Assembly (NCBI GenBank): GCA_045652815.1
Contig: JAZOLH010000045.1
Coordinates: 1 to 16,340 of the forward strand
Direction: 5' to 3'
Length of the DNA: 16,340 nt
Source: UMGS755 sp045652815
Lineage (GTDB): Bacteria; Bacillota; Clostridia; UBA1381; UBA9506
The notes under the pieces were generated by a model. It worked only from the letters and a program-made list of their open reading frames with translations, was not told where the DNA came from and searched no databases. Position 1 is the first letter of the stretch. Every line of letters begins with the position of its first letter. Of the stretch, positions 6,694 to 15,493 are shown piece after piece. The position numbers were made by a program, and so were the translations under genes.

Positions 6694-7830
6694 TTATTTC
6701 TTTTGGGACGATACATTCAGCACAATGCCCATGGCCGCCATTAAGAAGACCAGAGACGAACCACCTGCGGAGAAGAAAGGCAGGGGGATACCTGTGGTGG
6801 GGATGGAGGAGGTGACAACAGCGATGTTGAGCACAACCTGCACGCCAACCAGCGCCATAATGCCTGTTACTAAAAGAGAACCGAAGGTGTCAGGAGCGCT
6901 GATGGCAATTTTTGTGCCACGCCACAACAGAACCACGAAGATGGTCAGGATGGCCAGTGCGCCGATTAAACCCAGTTCCTCACAGATAATGGAGAAGATA
7001 AAGTCGTTTTGGGGCTCGGAAACATACAAAAACTTTTGACGGGAATTACCGAAACCAACACCGAACAAGCCGCCGGAACCGATGGCATAGAGCGACTGAA
7101 TTACCTGCCAACCGGAGCCTTGTGCATCGGCGAAGGGATCTAAAAAGGCGGTCATACGTTTTAAACGATAGGGCTCTTTGATAACCAGCAGAATGCCTGC
7201 CGCCACAACGGGGATAGACATTGCCGCAAAATGACGGATTTTAGCACCGCTGACTAAGAGCATAATAACGATGGCAAGACCGATGATAATGCAGACGGAG
7301 AAGTGGGGCTGCAGAAGCAGAAGACCGAAAAAGACGCCTGCCACAGCCAAAATGCTGATAAGATATTTAAAATCTTTGATTTTATCTTTTGCGTTATCCA
7401 AAATGGTGGCAAAGAAGATGATCAGAGCAAATTTTGTAAATTCTGAGGGCTGGAAGGTCATACTGCCAAAGCCAAGCCAACGCTTTGCACCGTTTACGCT
7501 TCTACCAACGACTAAAACCGCCACCAAAAGCAGAAAGCAAATGCCGAGAACTGTCAGGGCACGTCGCTTATACACACGGTAATCGATACGGGAGGTGACA
7601 TACATAGCGGCAACGCCTGCGGCAGCCCAAAAAGCCTGCCTTTTGATGAAATAGAGGCCATCGCCGAAACGATAGTAACCATAGGGGTAACTGGAAGAGA
7701 AGACCATTAAAAGTCCCAATGCCAGCAGGATAATCACCGTCAGCAGAAAGCCGAAGTCAAAATCGTTCTTACCGAGGTTACCTTTATTCAATTGTTTGGT
7801 CAGGTTTTTAATGTTCGGTAATTTCGCCAC
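6694..7830 (-). CDS. ftsW: SEDS glycosyltransferase FtsW/SpoVE
   Basis: Polytopic membrane enzyme that polymerises lipid II into septal glycan together with a class B PBP. The 378-residue protein has a short cytoplasmic N-terminus and about ten membrane segments. SEDS family marks are NGAKRWLG (113-120) with FQPSEFTK (126-133), LQPHFS (173-178), SEPQNDFIFSIICEELG (271-287) with Asp276 as the likely catalytic aspartate, and PTTGIPLPFFSAGGSS (344-359). The start is GTG at 7830, with AGGTGA six bases upstream. It follows mraY by 20 bp; murD, often placed between these two genes, is missing. FtsW and sporulation SpoVE cannot be told apart by sequence reading alone; with one SEDS gene beside one PBP, a vegetative division role is likeliest. 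Confidence 0.94.
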   Translation of the reverse strand: MAKLPNIKNLTKQLNKGNLGKNDFDFGFLLTVIILLALGLLMVFSSSYPYGYYRFGDGLYFIKRQAFWAAAGVAAMYVTSRIDYRVYKRRALTVLGICFLLLVAVLVVGRSVNGAKRWLGFGSMTFQPSEFTKFALIIFFATILDNAKDKIKDFKYLISILAVAGVFFGLLLLQPHFSVCIIIGLAIVIMLLVSGAKIRHFAAMSIPVVAAGILLVIKEPYRLKRMTAFLDPFADAQGSGWQVIQSLYAIGSGGLFGVGFGNSRQKFLYVSEPQNDFIFSIICEELGLIGALAILTIFVVLLWRGTKIAISAPDTFGSLLVTGIMALVGVQVVLNIAVVTSSIPTTGIPLPFFSAGGSSLVFLMAAMGIVLNVSSQKK

Positions 7831-7850
7831 GGTGTATCACCTTTCCTTTT

Positions 7851-8822
7851 TTATAAAACGTTCATCACACAGATGTAACCTAATATGCACAAAATTAAAG
7901 TTGACAAGGAGAACAGGCATACAATTTTTGTTTCCTTATAGCCACACATTTCAAAATGGTGGTGGATGGGGCTCATTTTAAAGATACGTTTGCCCGTTAA
8001 TTTAAAAGATGTAACCTGCATAATGACAGACAGGGTTTCCATCAGATATACGCCGCCGACAATGATTAAAATCAGGGGCATTTTCAGCATAGATGCGGTA
8101 ACAGCAATGGCACCGCCTAAGAACAGAGAGCCGGTATCGCCCATGAACACTTTGGCAGGGTGGGCGTTAAACACTAAGAAAGCAAGGCATCCGCCCAAAA
8201 CAGCACCGATGAAGATACCGGAAGAAGCATCAATGAAAGATGCGATGAGCACGAAGAACAGGCTGACGATTAAGGTTACGCTTGTGGCTAAACCATCTAA
8301 GCCATCAGTTAAGTTCACGCTGTTGACAACAGACAGTTGCACTAAAACATTCAGGGGGATAATAAAGAAACCGATGTCGATGGGATTTGCCATAAAGGGA
8401 ATAATCAGTTCGCCATCAATGAAGCCGAAGTGGTTCATTAAAAAAGTGCTGACAACAGCCACGAAAAGCTGAGCGGCAAATTTTGCCTTGGAAGAAAGAC
8501 CCAGATTCCGTTTTTTGACAACTTTGATAAAGTCATCCCAGAAACCAACCAAGCCATAGGCAAATGCGGTCAGGACGGGGAGCAATAAATCCCAACGGAG
8601 ACCGAAATTTGCGATGATGACAACTAAAGCCGCGGCCACGGAAGAGAGAATGAAGCTGATGCCGCCCATGGTGGGTGTGCCGCTTTTTTTCTGATGCCAA
8701 GCAGGACCTTCCTCACGGATGCTCTGACCGAATTTTAAGTGACGGAGAAAGGGGATTAAAATCGGTGTGGCAATCAGACAAATGATGGTTGATATAGCAA
8801 TGGAAATCAAAATGCTGTTCAT
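7851..8822 (-). CDS. mraY: Phospho-N-acetylmuramoyl-pentapeptide transferase MraY
   Basis: Integral membrane enzyme that moves phospho-MurNAc-pentapeptide onto undecaprenyl phosphate to make lipid I. The 323-residue product has about ten membrane segments. Conserved cytoplasmic motifs are complete: SGTPTMGG (47-54), the Asp pair in GFWDDF (Asp96-Asp97), NLTDGLDGLA (170-179), the nucleophile-region Asp229 in FMGDTGS, and MSPIHHHFE (283-291) with the triple His. The ATG has GGAG eight bases upstream. It lies 17 bp after murF and 20 bp before ftsW, in step with its place between MurF, which makes its substrate, and MurG, which uses its product. Confidence 0.97.
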   Translation of the reverse strand: MNSILISIAISTIICLIATPILIPFLRHLKFGQSIREEGPAWHQKKSGTPTMGGISFILSSVAAALVVIIANFGLRWDLLLPVLTAFAYGLVGFWDDFIKVVKKRNLGLSSKAKFAAQLFVAVVSTFLMNHFGFIDGELIIPFMANPIDIGFFIIPLNVLVQLSVVNSVNLTDGLDGLATSVTLIVSLFFVLIASFIDASSGIFIGAVLGGCLAFLVFNAHPAKVFMGDTGSLFLGGAIAVTASMLKMPLILIIVGGVYLMETLSVIMQVTSFKLTGKRIFKMSPIHHHFEMCGYKETKIVCLFSLSTLILCILGYICVMNVL

Positions 8823-8839
8823 AGTGATGACTCCTTTGT

Positions 8840-10201
8840 TTACTGTTTCTGTTCTGTCAGATAAGCGGTGACGCGCTCTAATTTCATAGCACGGGAGGCT
8901 TTGATGAGCACGTTGTCGCCCTCTTTTACAAATGCGCTAAGGTCAGCGTTTAATGCATCGATATCATCGTAGTGACGGGCAATACCCTCGGCAGACTCTG
9001 CAATCCATTTGGCATTTTCGCCGAAGGCGAAGACTGCATCGAGACCTGATTCTTTGGTTTCTTTGCCGATGGTGCGGTGGGCAGATTCTGCAAATTCGCC
9101 CAGTTCTTTAATGTCGCCCAAAACTGCAATTTTGCGACCTTCTCGCGCGCAAAGAACGCGAATGGCGGCAGAAACGGAAGCGGGGGCGGCGTTATAACAA
9201 TCGTTGATGATGGTGATGCCGCCTGCATCAATCAACTGCATGCGCTGGTTATCGGGCACATAGGCAGAAAGTCCTTTAGCGGCGGTTTCCATCGAAATAC
9301 CCAGGCACAAAGCCGCGGCGCAAGCCAGCAGAGCATTCACCACATTATGCTCGCCGGGGAAACCAAGGGTGATGATTGTTTTTTCGTTTTTCCAAACAGC
9401 AGTAAAAGTGACGCTGTCGGGGGTGGATGTAATATTGTCAGCATACAGGTCGTAATCGGGCGCCAAACCGCAAGAAATAACCCTGTGCTTAATTTCGTTT
9501 TTGTGGGCGGCTAAAATGGGGTCTTCACCGTTTAAGATCACGATGCCGCCTTCTTTGATATGGGCAAAGAGTTCAGACTTTGCCTTGTAAATATTCTCCT
9601 GAGAGCCCAGTTTTTCGATATGGGACATACCGATGTTGGTGATGATGCCAATATCGGGGGTTGCCATAGAAGCCAGTGCATCGATTTCGCCAAAACCGCT
9701 CATACCCATTTCGATGATGGCGGCTTCGTGAGATTCTTCCAAGCGGAAGAGAGTTAAAGGCAGACCGATTTCGTTATTGAAGTTACCATCGGTTTTTAAG
9801 GTGTTTTTTGCGGCTGAAAGTGCGGCGTAGGTCAGTTCTTTGACGGTGGTTTTACCCACGCTGCCTGTGATGGCTACAAGAGGCAGAGAGAACTTTTTGC
9901 GGTAATAGGCAGACAAGGCACCTAAAGCGAGGCGGGTATCCGCCACCAAGATAGCGGCTTTGCCCCAAGAGGCATTAACCTTGTCGGCACCGGCGGTCAA
10001 GGTAACTTCGGCGCCTGTGGAGAGCGCACTTTCGATAAAATCGTGCGCATCAAAACGCTCGCCGATTAAAGGGATGAACAAAGAATCGGGCGTTACCTTT
10101 CGATTGTCGATACAAACGGAAGAGATGGCTGTTTCTTCGTTGCCCCAAAGCAAAGTGCCGCCGGTGGCGAGGACAATTTCTTTAACTGTAATCGGCTTCA
10201 T
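8840..10201 (-). CDS. murF: UDP-MurNAc-tripeptide:D-Ala-D-Ala ligase MurF
   Basis: Cytoplasmic ATP-dependent ligase that adds D-Ala-D-Ala to UDP-MurNAc-tripeptide, completing the pentapeptide. The 453-residue protein has the three Mur ligase domains: an N-terminal UDP-binding part containing DNRKVTPDSLFIPL (about 32-45), the central ATPase domain with P-loop GSVGKTT (113-119), the MurF-typical NFNNEIGLPLTLF (140-152), EMGMSGFGEI and TNIGMSHIE, and the C-terminal domain. NNEIG and MGMSG separate it from MurE, MurC and MurD. The ATG is preceded by AAGGAGG at eight bases, 20 bp after murE. Confidence 0.97.
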   Translation of the reverse strand: MKPITVKEIVLATGGTLLWGNEETAISSVCIDNRKVTPDSLFIPLIGERFDAHDFIESALSTGAEVTLTAGADKVNASWGKAAILVADTRLALGALSAYYRKKFSLPLVAITGSVGKTTVKELTYAALSAAKNTLKTDGNFNNEIGLPLTLFRLEESHEAAIIEMGMSGFGEIDALASMATPDIGIITNIGMSHIEKLGSQENIYKAKSELFAHIKEGGIVILNGEDPILAAHKNEIKHRVISCGLAPDYDLYADNITSTPDSVTFTAVWKNEKTIITLGFPGEHNVVNALLACAAALCLGISMETAAKGLSAYVPDNQRMQLIDAGGITIINDCYNAAPASVSAAIRVLCAREGRKIAVLGDIKELGEFAESAHRTIGKETKESGLDAVFAFGENAKWIAESAEGIARHYDDIDALNADLSAFVKEGDNVLIKASRAMKLERVTAYLTEQKQ

Positions 10202-10221
10202 ACCGGTGGCCTCCTTGTGTT

Positions 10222-11673
10222 TTATTTGCTTAAATCTTCTAGGATTTCGGCAATCACTTCACGCTCGTCGAAATGGCGTTTTTCTTTGCCGATAATCTGA
10301 TAGGTCTCGTGACCTTTGCCCGCCAAGATAATGCAATCGTTGGGCTGTGCCTTTTCCAGAGCATAGCGGATGGCTTCTTTGCGGTTTTCTATGACAGTAT
10401 ATGCGCAGTCGGTTTTCTTCATACCCACTTCAATCTGGTCAATGATAGCGGTGGGGTTTTCGGTGCGCGGGTTATCGGATGTGATGATACAAAAATCGGA
10501 CAGACTGCCTGCCACTTCGCCCATAATGGGACGTTTGACGGGGTCACGGTCGCCGCCGCAACCAAACAGAGTGACTACGCGACCTTTGGCAAACTCACGG
10601 ATGGTTCTGATGATGTTATCAAGACCGTCGGGGGTGTGAGCGTAGTCGATGATGACGGTGTAGTCTGTTTTGGGTGTGTAGACGATTTCAGCACGTCCGC
10701 AAACGCCTTTGGCGATGAGCAGTGCATCGGTGATGGTTTTGGCATCAATACCAAGGGCCATACAGGTGGCAAAAGCCGCCAAAGCATTATAAACAGAGAA
10801 TTTACCGGGGATGCCCAGACGGACAGCGTAGTTTGCACCTTCGTGGGCTAAATTAAAGATGGTGCCACGAGGGGAAATGCGCAAATCACTGGCTGTGAAA
10901 TCTGCGGCGGAATCAATGGCAAAGCGGGAAGTGGGGCAGGTGGTTTCTTCTGCCAGACGTTTGCCATAGCTATCATCTGTGTTGATGATGGCGCAGTTAC
11001 ACATAGAAAAGAGCATACGTTTTGCCAGATAATAATTTTCCATGGTTTCGTGGAAATCTAAATGGTCTTGGGTTAAGTTGGTGAAAGCGGCGGCAGAGAA
11101 GGTGATGCCATAGACTCTGTGGAGATACAGAGAATGGGAGGAAACCTCCATAATCACATACTGCATACCTGCTTTAACCATCTGGTCAAACAGTTCGAAT
11201 AATTCCAAGGATTCGGGAGTGGTACGGTCGGCAGGGAGAACAGTATCGCCAATCATATTGGCATTTGTGCCGATTAAACCAACGGTTTTACCCGAAAATT
11301 CCAGAATGCTTTTGATGAGGGTTGTAACGGTTGTTTTGCCATTGGTACCCGTTACACCGATGACAGACAGTTTTTCTTCGGGGTGGTCATAGAAATTGGC
11401 GGCGGCGATGGCTAAACCACGTCTTGTGTCCTCGGTTTTGAGGATTTGGACGCCTTCTATGGCATCTGTATCATCTTGCACTAAGATGGCAATAGCGCCA
11501 TTGTTAATGGCGCTTTGAATATACGTATGACCGTCTGTCTGATATCCTTTGATGCATACGAATAGATTACCCGGCGTAACACGACGGGAATCGTATGCGA
11601 TCCCTGTGATCTCGACATCTTCTTTTATATGGCAGGTTAAGGGGATACCCGATAGTATTTGACTGAGTTTCAT
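10222..11673 (-). CDS. murE: UDP-MurNAc-L-Ala-D-Glu:meso-diaminopimelate ligase MurE
   Basis: Cytoplasmic ATP-dependent ligase that adds the third residue of the stem peptide. The 483-residue protein has the N-terminal UMAG-binding domain (AYDSRRVTPGNLFVCI, about 26-41), P-loop GTNGKTT (109-115), the substrate loop DRTTPES, Lys218 in YLAKRM at the position of the carbamoylated lysine, IDYAHTPDGL, and DNPR (400-403) in SDNPRTENP. DNPR is the motif of ligases that take meso-diaminopimelate rather than lysine, so the cell wall is predicted to be the mDAP type. The ATG has AAAGGAG seven bases ahead. It starts 19 bp after the PBP gene. Confidence 0.97.
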   Translation of the reverse strand: MKLSQILSGIPLTCHIKEDVEITGIAYDSRRVTPGNLFVCIKGYQTDGHTYIQSAINNGAIAILVQDDTDAIEGVQILKTEDTRRGLAIAAANFYDHPEEKLSVIGVTGTNGKTTVTTLIKSILEFSGKTVGLIGTNANMIGDTVLPADRTTPESLELFELFDQMVKAGMQYVIMEVSSHSLYLHRVYGITFSAAAFTNLTQDHLDFHETMENYYLAKRMLFSMCNCAIINTDDSYGKRLAEETTCPTSRFAIDSAADFTASDLRISPRGTIFNLAHEGANYAVRLGIPGKFSVYNALAAFATCMALGIDAKTITDALLIAKGVCGRAEIVYTPKTDYTVIIDYAHTPDGLDNIIRTIREFAKGRVVTLFGCGGDRDPVKRPIMGEVAGSLSDFCIITSDNPRTENPTAIIDQIEVGMKKTDCAYTVIENRKEAIRYALEKAQPNDCIILAGKGHETYQIIGKEKRHFDEREVIAEILEDLSK

Positions 11674-11692
11674 AGACGGACTCCTTTTGGGT

Positions 11693-13951
11693 TTAGTCTA
11701 CATCCAGATACCTGAATTCGACTTGGATAGCGGTACCTTCTCTAACGGTGGCACCGGCTACGGGGGACTGCCTGTTGGCGATAGATTTGTTGGAAGACTG
11801 TCCCGTTGCGCCTGCACCTGAGAGAATCATATTCAGGCGGCTTTCAACCAATCGGGCCTGTGCCTGAGCGGGTGTTAAACCGGTTACATCGGGAACGATA
11901 ACGCTTTGAGTTGCGTTATCTTCTGTATAGAGGATAACAACGGAACCCATCTGGAGCATAGAGCCTGTTTTGGGCGTTTGGCTCTTGACGGTTTCACCGT
12001 TACCTACGATTCTATAGTTAAGACCTTCGTTGCGGAGGTTTTTGATAGCATTGTTACGGGAAAGACCCTTAACATCGGGCACATACACCTCAAGGGATGC
12101 TTTTTCCTCTTCGGTGTACTGAGGTTCGATGCCCATATAACGCAGGGTATCTTCTAAGATTTTGCCTACAACGGGAGCGGCGATGGCGCCACCGTAATAT
12201 TCGCCGTTAGAGGGCTCATCCAGTACCACGAGGCAAGCCACTTTCGGATCGTTTGCAGGAGCAAAAGCGATGAAAGAGGAGATATATTTACCGTTGCCAC
12301 GGGGGATTTTTTCGGATGTACCTGTTTTGCCTGCAACGCGGTAGCCTTTGATATAGGCGTTACGACCGGTACCGTTTGATACGGTGTTTTCCAGCATTGC
12401 ACACATTTGTTCGGAGGTTTTTTGAGAGATAACCTGACGGACAACGGTGGGTTCGGTTTTGCTGACAACGTTGCCATCGGCATCTAACAATTCTTTAACT
12501 AAGAAGGGCTTCATCAGTTTACCACCGTTTGCCACAGCGCCAACAGCAGACATAAGCTGCAGGGGTGTTACAACGGGGCCCTGACCGAAGGATGCGGTTG
12601 CAAGTTCCACAACGTTATAGTTTGCATCGGAGTAGAAAAGACCGCTGGCTTCACCCGGCAGGTCGAAACCTGTGGGATCCATAAAGCCGAAGGCTTTGTA
12701 ATATTCTTTAAATTTGGTTTTGCCCACCAGCATACCTACATCAATGAATGCCGGGTTGCAGGAGTTTTTAACAGCATCGGCAAAGGTTTGAGCACCGTGA
12801 CCATCTTCGTGAGAACAACCGATGGAGTAGTTTTCAACTTTTTTGGAGCCGGAGCAGAAGAAAGAGGATTCGGGGGTGATTAAACCTTCTTCTAATGCCA
12901 TACAGCCTGTGATGATTTTAAAACAGGAACCGGGCTCGTAAGAATCCTGCACCGCTTTGTTACGCCACATTTTTTCCAGTGCTTTAGAGCGGGCTTCGGT
13001 GCGTTCATCGCTATTTTCAATAGCGGCCAGTTCGGTTGTGACTTCTTCGGGGAGAGTGAAGGGGTCGTTTACATCAAAGTCGGGCTTTGTTACCATAGCC
13101 AGCACTTCACCGGTTTTAACGTCGGTGACAATGGCAGAAGCACCTGCCTGCACTTTTTCTTCATAATAAGCGGCTTCTAAGTGCTTTTCGGCAAAGTGCT
13201 GAATCACTTCGTCGATGGTGAGCACAACATTCATACCGTTTTCGGGGTCAACATGCTTTTCTTCTTTAAAAGGCATATCGGTTTCTAAGGCGTTTTTCAG
13301 GGCGATAATGCGGCCGGGAGCACCTTTTAATTCTTCATCATACACCATTTCGATGCCGCCGAGACCTTGGTTATCGTAACCGACGAAACCTAAGATGTGG
13401 GAAGCAAAGTTACCGTAAGGATAATAGCGCTTAGCGTCTTCCTGCACGTAAATGCCTGTTAAATCCAGCTCGCGTACTGCGGTTGCCATATCGTCTTCCA
13501 CGCGGCGCTTTAAAAATACATGGCGGGAATCGGTGGAGAGAAGCTCAACAATCTCGGAGGCTTCCATCTCCAGTGCCACGGACAGTTTGGCGGACATTTC
13601 GGTGATATCTTTTTTAGCGTTTTTGATTTCTGTGGGGTTGGCGGTGATGGTGTGGGCGGTGGAACTCTGGGCCAGTTTTTTACCGTTGCGGTCATAAATA
13701 GCGCCACGGTGAGATGCCACCAAATCATCACGAGTCTGCTGAGAAAGAGCGTCTTTTTGCAGTTCGGGACCTTGAATCAGCTGTAAAAAAACAAGCCTTC
13801 CGCCGAGCAAAAGCAATAAAATGGCAAAGGCTATCAAAGTATATAATATTCTAACTCTCATATCGCGTTTTGGAACAGTGTTATTCATACTTGCCACATG
13901 GCGGTTTGCCCGCTTCTCCTTTACAAAACTTGTGCCGGGTGTAAGAATCAT
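11693..13951 (-). CDS. ftsI: Class B penicillin-binding protein with two PASTA domains (FtsI/PBP2B/SpoVD type)
   Basis: Septal peptidoglycan transpeptidase anchored in the membrane. In the 752-residue frame a basic N-terminus is followed by one membrane segment (about 33-55), the dimerisation domain (SHRGAIYDRNG, 80-90), and the transpeptidase domain with all three motifs: SCFK (Ser342-Lys345), SCN (397-399) and KTG (542-544). Two PASTA repeats follow, starting at VPDVKGL (624-630) and VPDVTGL (686-692). The start is uncertain: the ATG at 13951 and the in-frame ATG at 13888 (residue 22) both lack a proper ribosome binding site. AAAGGAG lies 27 bases before the second and is separated from it by a small GCGG/CCGC hairpin. 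Only one class B PBP gene is present in the cluster, so it probably serves vegetative division with FtsW; a SpoVD-like role cannot be excluded. Confidence 0.95.
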   Translation of the reverse strand: MILTPGTSFVKEKRANRHVASMNNTVPKRDMRVRILYTLIAFAILLLLLGGRLVFLQLIQGPELQKDALSQQTRDDLVASHRGAIYDRNGKKLAQSSTAHTITANPTEIKNAKKDITEMSAKLSVALEMEASEIVELLSTDSRHVFLKRRVEDDMATAVRELDLTGIYVQEDAKRYYPYGNFASHILGFVGYDNQGLGGIEMVYDEELKGAPGRIIALKNALETDMPFKEEKHVDPENGMNVVLTIDEVIQHFAEKHLEAAYYEEKVQAGASAIVTDVKTGEVLAMVTKPDFDVNDPFTLPEEVTTELAAIENSDERTEARSKALEKMWRNKAVQDSYEPGSCFKIITGCMALEEGLITPESSFFCSGSKKVENYSIGCSHEDGHGAQTFADAVKNSCNPAFIDVGMLVGKTKFKEYYKAFGFMDPTGFDLPGEASGLFYSDANYNVVELATASFGQGPVVTPLQLMSAVGAVANGGKLMKPFLVKELLDADGNVVSKTEPTVVRQVISQKTSEQMCAMLENTVSNGTGRNAYIKGYRVAGKTGTSEKIPRGNGKYISSFIAFAPANDPKVACLVVLDEPSNGEYYGGAIAAPVVGKILEDTLRYMGIEPQYTEEEKASLEVYVPDVKGLSRNNAIKNLRNEGLNYRIVGNGETVKSQTPKTGSMLQMGSVVILYTEDNATQSVIVPDVTGLTPAQAQARLVESRLNMILSGAGATGQSSNKSIANRQSPVAGATVREGTAIQVEFRYLDVD

Positions 13952-13968
13952 TTACGCCCAGAGTGAAG

Positions 13969-13996
13969 AATAAGCGCATACAATAATGCGCTTATT
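13969..13996 (-). other. Hairpin between ftsL and the PBP gene
   Basis: A perfect 11-bp inverted repeat, AATAAGCGCAT (13969-13979), loop ACAATA, ATGCGCTTATT (13986-13996), occupies the 77-bp gap. On the minus strand the bases after the stem are CTTCACTC, without a T run, so it is a poor terminator in the operon direction. It might be an RNA processing or stabilising hairpin, or a partial attenuator. Next to it a 9-bp imperfect direct repeat is seen on the + strand: GTGGCCTAA (14006-14014) and GTGGTCTAA (14015-14023). Confidence 0.6.
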
Positions 13997-14028
13997 TTAT
14001 ATATAGTGGCCTAAGTGGTCTAATATGC

Positions 14029-14514
14029 TTAGTCTGCGTAGGAAACGATGCCGGTTTCGGTGGGGGTTGTTTTACCGCCGAATAAGAAACTACCTTTTGC
14101 GGTTTTTTCCACGAAATCGGTTTGTTCTAAATCTACATATACAGTTTGGTATTTTTCAGCACGTCTCATACCTAATTCGCCGATTGCAATGGCTTCAACT
14201 TTGTCTAAATCCAAAGAACGGTCGATTTCAACCTGCAGTTTTTCGTTGGAGGTGATCAGTGCATTGAGTTCATTTCTCTTTTTATCAATGCCGGCACTCT
14301 TATCGGTAATCATAACGCCGCGGCAGAGAACCAAGAACGCAAATAAAACAACGATAGCGATGCTGGAAAATTTTACGGAGTGAGATTTTTTGTGAGCAAC
14401 TTCGCTAGCCTTGGTAGCTGTATGAATTCTGAGGTTAGACTGCGCGGAAGGCATACGGGTGGGATAGGGGGCAGTCATAGTTGAGTCATAGGCTAAGTTT
14501 GTTCTGCTGTTCAC
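14029..14514 (-). CDS. ftsL: FtsL-like cell division protein
   Basis: Small bitopic divisome protein that with FtsQ/DivIB and DivIC forms a scaffold activating FtsW and the PBP. The 161-residue product has a hydrophilic cytoplasmic N-terminus of about 48 residues, one membrane segment (about 49-66), a coiled coil (about 75-105), then a region with GELGMRRAEKYQTVYVDL (112-129), a pattern typical of the FtsL/DivIC family just after the coiled coil. A further 30 residues rich in Gly, Thr and Lys follow. The start is GTG at 14514 with GGAG ten bases upstream; an ATG at 14478 has no ribosome binding site. The gene lies 28 bp after rsmH, the standard place for ftsL. FtsL sequences are poorly conserved, so identity rests on topology, that motif and position. 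Confidence 0.87.
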   Translation of the reverse strand: MNSRTNLAYDSTMTAPYPTRMPSAQSNLRIHTATKASEVAHKKSHSVKFSSIAIVVLFAFLVLCRGVMITDKSAGIDKKRNELNALITSNEKLQVEIDRSLDLDKVEAIAIGELGMRRAEKYQTVYVDLEQTDFVEKTAKGSFLFGGKTTPTETGIVSYAD

Positions 14515-14542
14515 GCTCTTGTCACTCCAATCTATCGGGATT

Positions 14543-15493
14543 TTATTTCTTTTCGAAAACTCTCAGTTTTGCGCTTCTGGCTCTGGGGTTTTCGTCTAGT
14601 TCTTGAGGGGTAGGCAGGATAGGCTTGCGGGTTACGACTTTGCCGGCGCTGGTCTTGCCGCAGACACAGGCCGGGATGGAAGGCGGACAAGTACATCCGC
14701 GTTCCCGTTCGCGAAACACATTTTTCACAAGCCTATCCTCTAAGGAATGGAAAGTGATGACGGCCAATCTGCCGCCGGGGAGTAATACGTCAATAAAGTC
14801 ATGTAATGCAGTTTCCAGACCGCCTAATTCGTTGTTTACTTCAATGCGGATGGCCTGGAAGGTTCTTTTGGCCGGGTGGGGGCCGTCACGCCGTGCGTCT
14901 TTGGGGACGGCCTTTTTGATAACTTCCACCAAACGACCGGTGGTCAGAATCGGCGAATGTTCGCGCTCAGAGATGATGAAGTCAACAATGCGGTGAGCCC
15001 AGCGTTCTTCGCCGTAAGTGTAAATGATATCTTCGAGCTGTTTGGCGCTGTAGGTATTTACAATATCGGCAGCGCTGACAGGGTCGCTCGGATTCATGCG
15101 CATATCAAGGGGCGCATCTTGCATATAGGAAAAGCCACGGTCGGCTTCGTCTAACTGGTGAGAGGAAACGCCTAAATCCATCAAGGCGCCGTTTAAACCG
15201 TTAACACCCAAAGAGGAAAGAGCATCTTTCACTTCGGAGTAATTTCGGTTTACCAGCGTAACACGCTCGCCGAAGGGGGCAAGGCGCTCGCCGGAGACTG
15301 CGATGGCATTGGGGTCGCGGTCAAAGCCAATCAAGTGACCATTTGCCAGACGTTTTGCAATTTCGCTGCTGTGACCTGCGCCGCCCAGCGTTGCATCGGC
15401 ATAAGTGCCGCTGGGGTTAATCGCTAAGGCTTCTAAGCAGGGATTCAACATAACGGGGACGTGATGGAACTCGATGTTTACTTTATCGGTCAT
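14543..15493 (-). CDS. rsmH: 16S rRNA (cytosine-1402-N4)-methyltransferase RsmH (MraW)
   Basis: SAM-dependent enzyme that methylates N4 of C1402 in 16S rRNA at the ribosomal P site. At 316 residues it has the usual length. It starts with HHVPVML (10-16), then the SAM-binding motif DATLGGAGHS (33-42), GFDRDPNA (56-63), MDLGVSSHQLD (105-115), DRGFSY (118-123) and PLDMRM (128-133), and later ITFHSLEDRLVK. A Cys-rich segment near the C-terminus (about 275-290, with CTCPP and CVCG) is a common family feature. The ATG overlaps the mraZ stop as ATGA, so translation is probably coupled. Confidence 0.97.
   Translation of the reverse strand: MTDKVNIEFHHVPVMLNPCLEALAINPSGTYADATLGGAGHSSEIAKRLANGHLIGFDRDPNAIAVSGERLAPFGERVTLVNRNYSEVKDALSSLGVNGLNGALMDLGVSSHQLDEADRGFSYMQDAPLDMRMNPSDPVSAADIVNTYSAKQLEDIIYTYGEERWAHRIVDFIISEREHSPILTTGRLVEVIKKAVPKDARRDGPHPAKRTFQAIRIEVNNELGGLETALHDFIDVLLPGGRLAVITFHSLEDRLVKNVFRERERGCTCPPSIPACVCGKTSAGKVVTRKPILPTPQELDENPRARSAKLRVFEKK

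Noticed and set aside
6681..6716. N-terminal extension of MurG into ftsW
   Set aside because: The ATG at 6680 has AGGAGG at seven bases and starts exactly at the family's MKVLLSGGGTAGH; the extension is basic and unlike MurG.
7966..8472. 168-codon + strand frame opposite mraY
   Set aside because: The mirror of a membrane protein gene; the composition (Lys, Thr, Pro rich) is that of a shadow frame, with no start signal.
10273..10851. 192-codon open frame on the + strand
   Set aside because: It lies entirely opposite murE, whose motifs are complete, has no ribosome binding site and no recognisable domain. It is a by-product of murE codon use.
13997..14028. Possible promoter before the PBP gene (TTAGAC and TATAAA on the minus strand)
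   Set aside because: The -35 matches only two consensus bases, and such matches are expected by chance in AT-rich DNA.
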